NCBI GenBank assembly: GCA_023387295.1
Contig: JAEWIG010000085.1
Coordinates: 1-19,101 of the forward strand
Direction: 5' to 3'
Origin: Bacillota bacterium
GTDB taxonomy: Bacteria; Bacillota; Bacilli; Bacillales; Cytobacillaceae
Length of the DNA: 19,101 bases
Shown: positions 8,114-16,038 of the stretch, one piece after another
Position numbering within the stretch: the stretch's first letter is position 1
Layout of the letters: every line of letters starts with the position of its first letter
Notes under the pieces: model-generated
Databases searched by the model: none
What the model saw: the letters and a program-made list of their open reading frames with translations, nothing else
Told to the model about the DNA's origin: nothing
Program-made: the position numbers and the translations under genes

Positions 8114-8443
8114 ATGTATTGTGGACCAAGACCAACACATGTCTTACCTGCAATTGTTTCACCAACAAAATGCTGTGTGAATCATACTTTCCAAAACAAT
8201 ATCGTTCCACATATTCATCCTAGTCATACAACTACTGTCAACCATGTTAATTACCAGCATGTACATTCATTCCCGCATACTCAATCGGTAGTGAATAAAG
8301 TAACAAATCAACAGTTTGTTACTGGGGCACCTTGTCAAGGGGCTGCAGCACCAGGATTCGGTGGACCAGGATTTGGAGGACCAGGAATGGGTGGACCAAT
8401 TCCAGGACCGTATGGTGCTCCAGGACCATATTTTAGAAAATAA
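8114..8443 (+). CDS. cotD: CotD-family inner spore coat protein
   Basis: A 109-residue His-, Cys- and Pro-rich coat protein made in the mother cell and placed in the spore coat. It is recognised by the CotD pattern: MYCGPRPTHVLPAIVSPTKCC, then NNIVPHIHPSHTTTVNHVNYQHVH and FPHT. The C-terminal third (about residues 75-109) is a Gly-Pro-Phe-rich repeat (FGGPGFGGPGMGGP), which I do not recall in the shorter B. subtilis protein. ATG 8114 follows AAAGGGGAT (8099-8107); an ATG at 8096 lies before that site. A SigK-like promoter lies upstream and a strong hairpin downstream, so it is probably a single-gene unit although it sits between mrfB and ypsA. Confidence 0.9.
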   Translation: MYCGPRPTHVLPAIVSPTKCCVNHTFQNNIVPHIHPSHTTTVNHVNYQHVHSFPHTQSVVNKVTNQQFVTGAPCQGAAAPGFGGPGFGGPGMGGPIPGPYGAPGPYFRK

Positions 8444-8448
8444 TAAGA

Positions 8449-8480
8449 AAACAAGGGCATATATTGATATGCCCTTGTTT
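8449..8480 (+). terminator. Intrinsic terminator of cotD
   Basis: A 14-bp stem (AAACAAGGGCATAT, 8449-8462, with 8467-8480) and an ATTG loop. The T-run belongs to the 3' arm (TTGTTT). It lies just before the ypsA ribosome-binding site. Confidence 0.75.
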
Positions 8481-8502
8481 CCTACATAGTGAGGCAAGTA
8501 AA

Positions 8503-9075
8503 ATGGCAAAAGTAGCAATTATTTCAGGCTATAAAACATATGAAATTAGTATTTTTAAACAAGATGATCCCGCGGTTCGATATATAAAAATGGCTATAAA
8601 ACAGAACCTTCTTTCTTTATTAGATGAAGGGCTTGAATGGGTGATTATCAGTGGTCAGCTTGGTACAGAACTATGGGCTGCAGAGGTTGTTTTTGATTTG
8701 CAGATAGAAGGTTATGAAGAATTACAGCTTGCTGTGATAACTCCTTTTCTAAATCAGGAGGAAAGCTGGAAGGAAGCAAACAAGGAATGGTACGAATCTG
8801 TTCTCGCCCAAGCAGATTTTATCGATTCTGTTTCTAGGAAACCTTATGAGAATCCGTCACAACTTCGGATGAAAAATCAATTTTTCATTGAGAAAAGTGA
8901 TGTTCTATTATTATTTTATGATCCTGAAAAAGATGGGAGTCCGAAATACCTTTATGAACTAGCCAAAAGCTATCAAGAACAAAGCGAATATGATATTCGA
9001 TTAATTGATTTTTATGATTTGCAGCTACTGGTAGAAGAGGACCAAACAATGATGCTACATAGTACTGAGAATTAA
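8503..9075 (+). CDS. ypsA: YpsA, SLOG-fold protein linked to cell division/envelope
   Basis: A 190-residue protein of the DUF1273/YpsA family, a Rossmann-like SLOG fold expected to bind a nucleotide or ADP-ribose-type ligand. Matching features are an N-terminal VAIISGYKTYEISIFKQDD, the Gly-rich strand-loop ISGQLGTELWAAE (about residues 49-61), AVITPFLNQEESWKE and LLLFYDPEKDGSPKYL near the C-terminus. Published work on Gram-positive YpsA ties it to division and to GpsB, encoded next. ATG 8503 is chosen because GTGAGG (8489-8494) is 8 nt upstream; the longer open frame back to 8464 has no ribosome-binding site and runs through the cotD terminator. The length is typical for the family. Confidence 0.92.
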   Translation: MAKVAIISGYKTYEISIFKQDDPAVRYIKMAIKQNLLSLLDEGLEWVIISGQLGTELWAAEVVFDLQIEGYEELQLAVITPFLNQEESWKEANKEWYESVLAQADFIDSVSRKPYENPSQLRMKNQFFIEKSDVLLLFYDPEKDGSPKYLYELAKSYQEQSEYDIRLIDFYDLQLLVEEDQTMMLHSTEN

Positions 9076-9151
9076 TCCAAAAGAAAAATTGACAAAAATG
9101 CTTATCTTTGAAAAAATAGTACTAATGATCGTTAACATAGAGGTGATTTGC

Positions 9152-9457
9152 ATGCTTTCTGATAAAGTGAAACTAACGGCAAAAGATATTTTGGAAAAAG
9201 ATTTTAAAACTTCCATGCGTGGTTATAAGCCAGAGGAAGTCGATAAGTTTTTAGATTGGATTATTAAAGATTACGAAACGTTCCATCAAGAAATTGAAGA
9301 ATTACAGCAAGAAAATATGAGATTAAAAAAACAACTTGAAGATTCGTCTAGGCGTCCAGCTCCAACTACGCAAACTGCAGGTACGACTAACTTTGATATT
9401 TTAAAAAGACTTTCAAATTTAGAAAAACATGTTTTTGGTAGTAAATTGTACGATTGA
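9152..9457 (+). CDS. gpsB: GpsB, DivIVA-like cell-division and envelope regulator
   Basis: A 101-residue cytoplasmic protein that coordinates septal and lateral peptidoglycan synthesis by binding penicillin-binding proteins. The N-terminal DivIVA-type membrane-binding domain (LTAKDILEKDF, MRGYKPEEVDKFLDWI) is followed by a coiled coil (FHQEIEELQQENMRLKKQL), a Pro/Thr linker (about residues 67-79) and the conserved C-terminal trimer segment NFDILKRLSNLEKHVFG. ATG 9152 follows AGAGGTGA (9139-9146); the upstream extension to 9089 is not part of the family. A TTGACA at 9089-9094 could be a -35, but no good -10 follows at normal spacing. The gene directly precedes rnpB, as in B. subtilis. Confidence 0.95.
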   Translation: MLSDKVKLTAKDILEKDFKTSMRGYKPEEVDKFLDWIIKDYETFHQEIEELQQENMRLKKQLEDSSRRPAPTTQTAGTTNFDILKRLSNLEKHVFGSKLYD

Positions 9458-9489
9458 CAGTTCTTCTCTCAATTTCTTATTGAAAACAT

Positions 9490-9518
9490 TTGCTATTTAC
9501 AAAGAGATTAAATATAAT
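9490..9518 (+). promoter_or_regulatory. SigA promoter of rnpB
   Basis: TTGCTA (9490-9495), a 17-nt spacer and a perfect TATAAT (9513-9518). The predicted start near 9525 is just before the P1 helix of the RNA. Confidence 0.8.
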
Positions 9519-9530
9519 AAGCTTTGTAAT

Positions 9531-9944
9531 CATTAATAACGTTCGGGTAATCGCTGCAATAAGCTTAAGCACATTGCAGAGGAAAGTCCATGCTCGCACA
9601 GGCTGAGACGCCTGTAGTGTTCGTGCCTAGCGAAATAATAAGCTAGGGCAGCTTAAGCTATGCTTGAGTTGACGGCAGGGAAAATGCCTAAGTCCTTTGG
9701 ATATGGCATGAATACCTTGAAAGTGCCACAGTGACGGAGCCTTTTCAGAAATGAAAAGGGTGGAACGAGGTAAACCCCACGAGCGAGAAACCCAAATTAT
9801 GGTAGGGGCACTTTCTCTCTTGGAAATGAACAAGGAGAAGGACAGGTAAATACACCTGTAGATAGATGATTACCACCTATGTACGAGACTAACGTCGATG
9901 GAAGTACTAAGGAACAAAACATGGCTTATAGAACGTTATTAGTG
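9531..9944 (+). ncRNA. rnpB: RNase P RNA, Bacillus type (type B)
   Basis: The catalytic RNA of RNase P, which matures the 5' ends of tRNAs together with the protein RnpA. The terminal P1 helix pairs 9531-9544 with 9931-9944 (14 bp including one G-U). Conserved blocks are present in order: GTTCGGGTAATCGCTGC, GAGGAAAGTCC (9579-9589), ATGCTCGCAC, GTGTTCGTGCCTAGCGAA, GAAAGTGCCACAGTGACG, GTGGAACG, GAGCGAGAAACCCAAATT, and the universal ACAAAACATGGCTTA (9914-9928). The overall layout matches the B. subtilis type B RNA rather than the E. coli type A RNA, and the length of about 414 nt is normal. The exact mature ends are inferred from P1. Confidence 0.97.
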
Positions 9945-9967
9945 AGCAAATTATGAATAATGACAAT

Positions 9968-9997
9968 AAGCTCTCCTTTTTTAAGGAGAGCTTTCTT
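9968..9997 (+). terminator. Intrinsic terminator of rnpB
   Basis: An 11-bp stem AAGCTCTCCTT / AAGGAGAGCTT (9968-9978 with 9983-9993), a TTTT loop and the tail TCTT, located 24 nt after P1. Confidence 0.85.
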
Positions 9998-10156
9998 GTA
10001 TTCTATCCGAAAAAAATATATCATTAGAGAATAAATACATATCTAAGATTTATGTCGATTTTTGTCTTATTTTCAAGTGTTGTTGCTATTATAAGTGTGA
10101 AAATAGAGGAAACTTATCAACTTAGTCGACTTAGGAAAGAATAAGGATGAAAGTAT

Positions 10157-12187
10157 ATGTTAATGTCGAAAATGGTTTTCACTCACATTAAAGAGGGGAT
10201 TCTTGTTTTAAATAATGATTTGGCGATCATTAATATTAATCCATGGGCCCAAAAAATTACTCTCTACGATGAGGAAAATGTTAAAGGAGTAAAGTTTTCT
10301 ACTTTATTTAAAAATAATTATGATTATCAAATGCTACTTACCCAACTTCAAGCAAATGAGAAGTGGGAAGGTGAGGTTTGGAAAAAGAGAAGAGACGGTG
10401 AAATATTTCAAGCATGGATAAATATTCACGCTGTTTTTGATGAGAATAACAATATTCTTCATTATTTAGTTGTGCTTCGAGATCAAACAAAACAGCAGAT
10501 TATTCAAAATGTCACGAAGCTTGCAAATAAGGTGCTTGAGAATACGAGCGAAGGGATAATGGTAACGAATGCCCAAGGGAAGATTATCTCTGTTAACCCA
10601 GCATTTGAAATTGTAACTGGATATAGCTCAGAAGAAGTTATAGGCAAAAATCCAAATATTCTCCAATCAGGTGTTCATGATCGACAATTTTATAAATCGA
10701 TGTGGAAGCAAGTGAATGAAGAGGGCTTCTGGAAGGGTGAGATTTGGAATAAGCGAAAAAATGAAGAGATTTATCCAGAATGGCTTACAATTTGTGAAAT
10801 TCAAGACGACCTTGGAAAACTCATAAACTATGTTGCTGTCTTTACAGATATTACGGAACGGAAATATGCTGAGGAGCAACTTAGATATTTAGCTCATTAC
10901 GATTCCTTGACAGGGGTAGCAAATAGATACAGTTTAAATAAGCGCCTCGAGGGATTAATACATACAGCTGAAAAATACGGGCAACAATTGGCTGTTCTAT
11001 TTCTAGATTTAGACAGATTTAAGCAAATTAATGACACACTCGGTCATAATTATGGAGACTTATTATTAAAAAGAGTATCCTCAAGGCTAAAAGGATTAAT
11101 TAAAAATAAGGATATGATTGCCAGATTAGGTGGCGATGAATTCGTCATTATTTTATCAAATATAAAACATCCGAAAGAAGCTATCCATATTGCATCGCGA
11201 ATAATTGATGCACTTTCAAAATCCTTTTTTTTAAATACTCATGAAGTATATATTTCTACGAGTATTGGCATTAGCTTGTATCCTTTAGATGGAACGGATA
11301 TGGAAACACTATTGAGAAACGCTGATAAAGCGATGTATGAAGCAAAAGCTGGTGGAAGAAATCAGTATGAACTTTATTATGAGGAGCTGCATAATAAAGA
11401 ACCGAATCAACGAAATATAGAAAATTATTTACGAAAAGCATTGGAACGAAATGAGTTTTATCTTGTTTATCACCCGATGATGGATGTACAATCAAATGAA
11501 ATCGTTAGCGTAGAGGCACTCGTCAGATGGAATCAAGAAGAGCTAGGAATTGTCTCTCCTGCAGATTTCATTCCATTAGCAGAAGAAACGGGCTTAATCA
11601 TTCCCATAAGTGAGTGGATTATTAATAAAGCTTGTGAAGATTTAAAAACACTTCATGTAAATGGCTATCCAAAATTAAGGATGAGCATTAATATTTCAGC
11701 GCTCCATTTTAATCAAGAAGGATTTGTTAAATCTGTTGATAGTATTTTCCAACACACGAATGTTAATTCTAATTATATAGAGTTCGAGCTAACCGAAAGT
11801 ATGATTATGCCAAAAGCAATTGAAACAGTTGATAAGCTTGTAAAGCTTAAACAGTTGGGAATAAAAATATCAATTGATGATTTCGGCACAGGCTACTCGT
11901 CTCTAAGCTATTTAAATCGTTTTCCAATTGATACATTAAAGATTGATCAGAGTTTTATTCGAGGATTAGCGGTTTATAAGGAAGATAGTTCGATTGTAGA
12001 AGCGATTATTATGATGGCACATCGGCTAAATTTATTAGTAGTAGCTGAGGGTGTTGAAAATCATAAACAGCTAAATTTACTTAAAAAGGAAAATTGCGAT
12101 TTTATTCAAGGATATTATATTACAAAGCCAATTGAACTGGAACAGCTGTTTGAATTTCTATACAATTGGGAGCAGGAATTATTTTAG
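10157..12187 (+). CDS. PAS-PAS-GGDEF-EAL cyclic-di-GMP turnover protein
   Basis: A 676-residue soluble protein with no membrane segment. Two PAS sensor domains (about residues 8-112 and 125-238, the second with MVTNAQGKIISVNPAFEIVTGY and ending in the PAC-like DITERKYAEEQL) are followed by a diguanylate cyclase domain (about 245-408) and an EAL phosphodiesterase domain (about 420-670). The cyclase signature GGDEF (325-329) is intact. The inhibitory I-site RxxD is KNKD (316-319), so feedback inhibition may be weak. The EAL catalytic set is complete: EALVR (453-457), FELTES, DDFGTGYSS (574-582), LKID and AEGVE. It could therefore make or degrade c-di-GMP; intact EAL favours phosphodiesterase activity. 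AAGGA lies 9 nt before ATG 10157. The gap to ypsC is 13 nt, suggesting co-transcription. Confidence 0.92.
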   Translation: MLMSKMVFTHIKEGILVLNNDLAIININPWAQKITLYDEENVKGVKFSTLFKNNYDYQMLLTQLQANEKWEGEVWKKRRDGEIFQAWINIHAVFDENNNILHYLVVLRDQTKQQIIQNVTKLANKVLENTSEGIMVTNAQGKIISVNPAFEIVTGYSSEEVIGKNPNILQSGVHDRQFYKSMWKQVNEEGFWKGEIWNKRKNEEIYPEWLTICEIQDDLGKLINYVAVFTDITERKYAEEQLRYLAHYDSLTGVANRYSLNKRLEGLIHTAEKYGQQLAVLFLDLDRFKQINDTLGHNYGDLLLKRVSSRLKGLIKNKDMIARLGGDEFVIILSNIKHPKEAIHIASRIIDALSKSFFLNTHEVYISTSIGISLYPLDGTDMETLLRNADKAMYEAKAGGRNQYELYYEELHNKEPNQRNIENYLRKALERNEFYLVYHPMMDVQSNEIVSVEALVRWNQEELGIVSPADFIPLAEETGLIIPISEWIINKACEDLKTLHVNGYPKLRMSINISALHFNQEGFVKSVDSIFQHTNVNSNYIEFELTESMIMPKAIETVDKLVKLKQLGIKISIDDFGTGYSSLSYLNRFPIDTLKIDQSFIRGLAVYKEDSSIVEAIIMMAHRLNLLVVAEGVENHKQLNLLKKENCDFIQGYYITKPIELEQLFEFLYNWEQELF

Positions 12188-12200
12188 TAAGGGTGAAAAT

Positions 12201-13340
12201 ATGACAATGTATGATATTATTGCAACATCTGCAATGGGACTTGAAGCTCTTGTTGCAAAAGAGGTACGTTCATTAGGGTATGATTGTGAAGTTGAAAATG
12301 GTCGTATCACATTTAAAGGTGATGAGACTGCAATTGCGCGAGCAAATATGTGGCTTCGAACGGCAGATAGAATCAAAATAAAGATTGGCGAATTTAAAGT
12401 GTCAACTTTTGATGAATTGTTTGAAAAAACGAAGGCACTTCCTTGGGAGGAGTTTTTACCAGAAAACGCTGAGTTCCCGGTCTCTGGTAAATCGGTTAAA
12501 TCAAAGCTATTTAGTGTCCCGGATTGCCAAGCGATTGTTAAAAAAGCAATAGTTGAGAGATTAAGAAATGCTTACAAAAAATCAGGCTGGTTTGAGGAAA
12601 ATGGCCCACTATATAAGATTGAAGTATCTCTCCTAAAGGACACTGCACTTCTCACTATCGATGCGAGCGGAAGTGGATTACATAAACGGGGATACCGCGC
12701 AGGACAGGGAGAAGCCCCGATAAAAGAAACATTAGCTGCAGCACTTGTTATGCTTACAAATTGGACATCAGACAAACCCTTTGTTGATCCCTTTTGCGGT
12801 TCTGGAACCATTCCGATTGAGGCAGCATTAATTGGTCAAAACATAGCACCAGGCTTTAACCGTGATTTTGTTTCGGAATCATGGCCTTGGATCTCACAGA
12901 AAGTATGGGATGAAGCGAGAATGGAGGCAGAAGATCTTGCCAATTACGATCAGCCACTAGATATTACCGGTTCTGATATTGACCATCGAATGGTAAAAAT
13001 TGCAGAGGAAAATGCATTTGAAGCTGGGCTAGGGGATTTAGTTGCGTTTAAACAAATGCAGGTTAGCGACTTTACTACCACGAAGGAATATGGTGTCATC
13101 GTTGGGAACCCACCATATGGAGAAAGACTTGGAGATAAGGAAGCAGTACAGAAAATGTATGAATTGATGGGTAAAGCGTTTCTACCACTTGATACTTGGT
13201 CCATTTATATTCTTACTTCCGATGAGGATTTTGAAAAATTCTACGGGAAGCCAGCAACAAAAAAACGAAAACTATTTAACGGTTTTATTAAAACGGATTA
13301 TTATCAATATTGGGGTAAACGCCCACCGCGTGAGAAATAA
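12201..13340 (+). CDS. ypsC: YpsC, THUMP-domain rRNA guanine-N2 methyltransferase (RlmL-like)
   Basis: A 379-residue S-adenosylmethionine-dependent RNA methyltransferase of the UPF0020/RlmL family, expected to modify a guanine in 23S rRNA. The N-terminal part (about 1-155) is a ferredoxin-like plus THUMP RNA-binding module (MTMYDIIATSAMGLEALVAK). The Rossmann methyltransferase follows: SAM motif VDPFCGSGTIPIEAA (about 195-209), acidic ITGSDID, and catalytic NPPY (303-306) in VGNPPYGERLG. It corresponds to the N-terminal half of E. coli RlmL and lacks the RlmK half. ATG 12201 follows AAGGGTG (12189-12195) by 5 nt; the open frame upstream overlaps the preceding gene. The exact target base is not visible. 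Confidence 0.9.
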   Translation: MTMYDIIATSAMGLEALVAKEVRSLGYDCEVENGRITFKGDETAIARANMWLRTADRIKIKIGEFKVSTFDELFEKTKALPWEEFLPENAEFPVSGKSVKSKLFSVPDCQAIVKKAIVERLRNAYKKSGWFEENGPLYKIEVSLLKDTALLTIDASGSGLHKRGYRAGQGEAPIKETLAAALVMLTNWTSDKPFVDPFCGSGTIPIEAALIGQNIAPGFNRDFVSESWPWISQKVWDEARMEAEDLANYDQPLDITGSDIDHRMVKIAEENAFEAGLGDLVAFKQMQVSDFTTTKEYGVIVGNPPYGERLGDKEAVQKMYELMGKAFLPLDTWSIYILTSDEDFEKFYGKPATKKRKLFNGFIKTDYYQYWGKRPPREK

Positions 13341-13342
13341 AA

Positions 13343-13503
13343 GTTTAATCAAATTCGCTCATACAATCTGCTGATCTTGAATATGATAAACATATCTATC
13401 AAATTCGCCTTGGTGTATTTGCACCCAGATTTTTATCGAGCTAGCTCGATAAATTTCCCTTGAAAAATCTGAGGCATCCGCCGGAGGCTTTAACTTTATT
13501 CAG
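13343..13503. repeat. Repeat-rich intergenic element downstream of ypsC
   Basis: The stretch after ypsC (13341-13611) has no gene but is structured. A 22-bp perfect palindrome centred on GAGCTAGCTC spans 13432-13453. CAGATTTTT (13426-13434) is inverted as AAAAATCTG (13463-13471), overlapping the left half of the palindrome so alternative folds are possible. AAATTCGC occurs twice directly (near 13350 and 13400) and once inverted (13503-13510). A GC-rich block GGCATCCGCCGGAGGC follows (13473-13488). The pattern resembles dispersed non-coding repeats of Bacillus genomes; the palindrome may also end the ypsC transcript. Confidence 0.55.
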
Positions 13504-13591
13504 CGAATTTCATCTTGTAATTTTATAGAAGTGAGACACTCTTATTTCTGCGATTACTCTTTGTAAGAAACAATTTCTGAATAAAGTTAAA
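13489..13591. repeat. 15-bp perfect inverted repeat flanking a 73-nt spacer
   Basis: TTTAACTTTATTCAG (13489-13503) is repeated in inverted orientation as CTGAATAAAGTTAAA (13577-13591). The right copy ends just before the ribosome-binding site of the 56-residue ORF. Nothing codes between the copies. Confidence 0.7.
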
Positions 13592-13611
13592 AGAGGTCAG
13601 GAGGGCTCCTG

Positions 13612-13782
13612 TTGCATTATTCATCTATTGATTTTAATAAAATCTCTCAAGTATTAACAGAAACACTTGAAGTTGTAAAAGCAGAACAAGATTCATCTAG
13701 TAAAGCATTAAGACAGCTAGAACATGCACAAAATGAACTTCAACAGGCGTTGTCCTTTTCGTTATCGTTCATTCATAAATAG
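13612..13782 (+). CDS. Hypothetical 56-residue protein (yptA-position ORF)
   Basis: I do not recognise the family. A TTG start (13612) follows AGGAGGG (13599-13605) by 6 nt. The product is 56 residues (MHYSSIDFNKISQVLTETLE...), mostly helical and rich in Gln, Glu, Ser and Leu, with a likely amphipathic or coiled-coil middle (VVKAEQDSSSKALRQLEHAQ) and a hydrophobic end (SFSLSFIHK). It has no cysteines and no signal peptide. It lies between ypsC and ypvA, the same position as the small gene yptA in B. subtilis as I recall it; homology is not shown. A terminator follows directly. The ribosome-binding site lies in a small inverted repeat (13598-13611) that could limit translation. Confidence 0.6.
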   Translation: MHYSSIDFNKISQVLTETLEVVKAEQDSSSKALRQLEHAQNELQQALSFSLSFIHK

Positions 13783-13802
13783 AGGATGTCTTTCCTTGCT
13801 TG

Positions 13803-13831
13803 AGGACCTGACTATTTGTTAGGTCCTTTTG
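13803..13831 (+). terminator. Intrinsic terminator after the 56-residue ORF
   Basis: A 10-bp stem AGGACCTGAC / GTTAGGTCCT (13803-13812 with 13818-13827, one G-U) and a 5-nt loop, followed by TTTG. Confidence 0.8.
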
Positions 13832-13858
13832 TCTAGCTTAGGCTTTTCTAATTTTCTA

Positions 13859-13886
13859 TTGACACTTTTCGATATTACGATAAAAT
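13859..13886 (+). promoter_or_regulatory. Candidate SigA promoter for ypvA
   Basis: TTGACA (13859-13864), a 16-nt spacer and TAAAAT (13881-13886). It would give a leader of about 170 nt. A second perfect TATAAT (14019-14024) is nearer the gene but has no good -35, so either may be used. Confidence 0.5.
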
Positions 13887-14062
13887 TGATTGATGTTCTT
13901 TTGTATAGGCTGTTTTCGTAAAATTTGTTGCTTTTAGTGCAAAATTTATAGGCAAAACAACAATAGATGCGAAAAATGATTTTATATAACAATATCATTA
14001 AGCAGATATAAATGGTTCTATAATAAAGAAAATTACTTCTTTTCAATGTACGGAGGGTTACT

Positions 14063-15994
14063 ATGCAAAATGGATTACCATTTTCATTGTCTAAAAGTGA
14101 ATCTTTTTATGATAAATTAGGCGAATGGATTGGCGATGTTTTTTACGATATTTTACCAGAAAACGGTTTTGAAATGCGTGATGAACAGATTTTTATGGCC
14201 TTTCAATTAGAAAAGGCATTTAAAGAAAAAAAGGTCATTTTTGCTGAAGCAGGGGTAGGCACAGGAAAAACAATTGTCTATCTACTTTATGCTATTGCTT
14301 ATGCACGTTACACCAATAAGCCAGCCATTATTGCTTGTGCTGATGAAACACTCATTGAGCAGCTTGTAAAAAAAGAGGGCGATATTGCGAAGATTGAAAA
14401 GGCCTTACAATTGAATGTAGATGTAAGGCTAGCAAAATCTAGAGATCAATATTTATGCCTAAATAAATTGGACAAGCTTGTTGCTAGTGAAAACAATGAT
14501 GACATTAACTCTATCTATGATGCTCTTCCAGATTTTGTCCATTCAGGATCATCCATGCAAATGTTTGAAAGATATGGTGATCGCAAAGATTATGCCGAAC
14601 TAACAGATGATAAATGGGAACAGGTTTCTTGGGATCCGTTTCAGGACTGTTTTACATGTGAAAAGCGTCATCGCTGTGGACAAACATTAAGTCGGGATTA
14701 TTATCGAAGCGCGAAGGATATTATTATTTGTTCACATGATTTTTTTATGGAACATATTTGGACGAAGGAATCAAGAAAACGAGAAGGGCAACTTCCGCTG
14801 TTACCAGATAGTTCATGTGTAGTATTTGATGAAGGTCATTTATTAGAGTATGCCTCGCAAAAGGCATTGACATACAGATTTACTGAGCAAACGTTAGAAT
14901 CGCTTTTGACAAGATTAATGGCAAACGATGTAAGAGAAAAGACGTTAAACCTTATCGAGGAAGCGATCGTGCAAAATGAACAATTTTTCTCATCTTTAAC
15001 TCATGCATCATCTAGCTCCGATAGTTCAGAGAAATTGGCAATATCCAAAACACCAACTGTTTTAACAGAAGGGAAAAAGTTATGGAGCTTGATTAATTCC
15101 CTCGAGGAAGAACTTGTGTTTGAAAGTGAAATGTATGTCATAAATGAATATGACTTAAAAATAGTTGAAGAATATTTAGAGCAAATATCCTATTCACTTT
15201 CACTTTTCCTTAAAGAATTAAAAGGGATTACATGGTTCGAAGAAAATAACGGAGAACGAACTCTTGTAATAATGCCACGCATGGTTGAAGATATTATGCG
15301 AGAGGAAGTATTTTCACAAAAGAAACCATTTATTTTTTCATCCGCCACTTTATCAGAAAATCAATCATTTGACTATATGGCTAAGAGCTTGGGAATTGAC
15401 AATTACTTATCCTTTTCAGTTGCTTCGCCGTTTGATTATGATGAAAATATGGTTATTGAAATGATTGAATTTCCTGCAGGCGACATAAGTGCAAAGCAAC
15501 AGTATGTACATGCTCAGATTGAAGAAACGAATGGCAGGGCGCTAATTTTATTTTCCAATAAAGTTGAGCTCTCTAAATTCAAACATTATATAAAAGGAAA
15601 GACAGATCTACCTATTTATTTTGAAGGGGATGCTGAAATTAGCACACTCGTTTCTCAATTTCAAAATGTTGAGAATTCTGTCCTTTGCTCAGTTCATTTA
15701 TGGGAAGGTTTGGATATTCCTGGAAGGTCGCTGGAAAATGTCTTTTTATTTTCACTTCCTTTTCCACCAAGTGACCCTGTTTTCGCTGCTAAATATGAAA
15801 GTGTAATAGACCCTTATAGAGAGGTTGATTTACCTTATATGATTTTGCGTTTAAGACAGGGGATTGGTCGATTAATTCGCACGCATGAGGATAAAGGGAA
15901 TATTCATATCCTACTTGAGGATAATGAACAGGAAGAAACGATTGACTTAGTGAAAAAGGTTCTACCGACAACCGCGGTTATGAAAAAGAAATAA
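14063..15994 (+). CDS. ypvA: YpvA, DinG/XPD-family ATP-dependent DNA helicase
   Basis: A 643-residue superfamily 2 helicase expected to unwind DNA 5' to 3' in repair or replication. Seen in order: Walker A GVGTGKT (64-71, in FAEAGVGTGKT), four cysteines at 132, 196, 199 and 205 (YLCL; DCFTCEKRHRC) in the place of the XPD-type 4Fe-4S domain, DEAH-like box DEGH (256-259), SSATLS in the second half and motif VI RQGIGRLIR near the C-terminus. It lacks the N-terminal exonuclease domain that B. subtilis DinG carries, which fits YpvA. CGGAGGG (14051-14057) is a strong ribosome-binding site 5 nt before ATG 14063. A bidirectional terminator follows. Confidence 0.9.
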   Translation: MQNGLPFSLSKSESFYDKLGEWIGDVFYDILPENGFEMRDEQIFMAFQLEKAFKEKKVIFAEAGVGTGKTIVYLLYAIAYARYTNKPAIIACADETLIEQLVKKEGDIAKIEKALQLNVDVRLAKSRDQYLCLNKLDKLVASENNDDINSIYDALPDFVHSGSSMQMFERYGDRKDYAELTDDKWEQVSWDPFQDCFTCEKRHRCGQTLSRDYYRSAKDIIICSHDFFMEHIWTKESRKREGQLPLLPDSSCVVFDEGHLLEYASQKALTYRFTEQTLESLLTRLMANDVREKTLNLIEEAIVQNEQFFSSLTHASSSSDSSEKLAISKTPTVLTEGKKLWSLINSLEEELVFESEMYVINEYDLKIVEEYLEQISYSLSLFLKELKGITWFEENNGERTLVIMPRMVEDIMREEVFSQKKPFIFSSATLSENQSFDYMAKSLGIDNYLSFSVASPFDYDENMVIEMIEFPAGDISAKQQYVHAQIEETNGRALILFSNKVELSKFKHYIKGKTDLPIYFEGDAEISTLVSQFQNVENSVLCSVHLWEGLDIPGRSLENVFLFSLPFPPSDPVFAAKYESVIDPYREVDLPYMILRLRQGIGRLIRTHEDKGNIHILLEDNEQEETIDLVKKVLPTTAVMKKK

Positions 15995-16009
15995 ATAGAA
16001 ATCGGTAAA

Positions 16010-16038
16010 AAAAATCCGCAGTCAGTCTGCGGATTTTT
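16010..16038. terminator. Bidirectional terminator after ypvA and the Cys-rich mini-gene
   Basis: A 12-bp stem AAAAATCCGCAG / CTGCGGATTTTT (16010-16021 with 16027-16038) and a 5-nt loop. A-runs on one side and T-runs on the other serve both strands. The stop codon of the minus-strand mini-gene (16022-16024) lies in the loop. Confidence 0.9.

Noticed and set aside
9627..9833. Minus-strand open frame within rnpB
   Set aside because: It lies wholly inside the conserved RNase P RNA and has no start signal.
9998..10156. Search for a c-di-GMP riboswitch before the GGDEF/EAL gene
   Set aside because: I see no conserved GEMM-type core or terminator switch in this short leader, only AT-rich sequence and a weak promoter-like stretch.
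13819..14046. Minus-strand 75-residue open frame upstream of ypvA
   Set aside because: Rich in Lys, Asn, Ile and Tyr as expected of random AT-rich DNA, no ribosome-binding site, and it overlaps the ypvA promoter region and the terminator of the preceding ORF.
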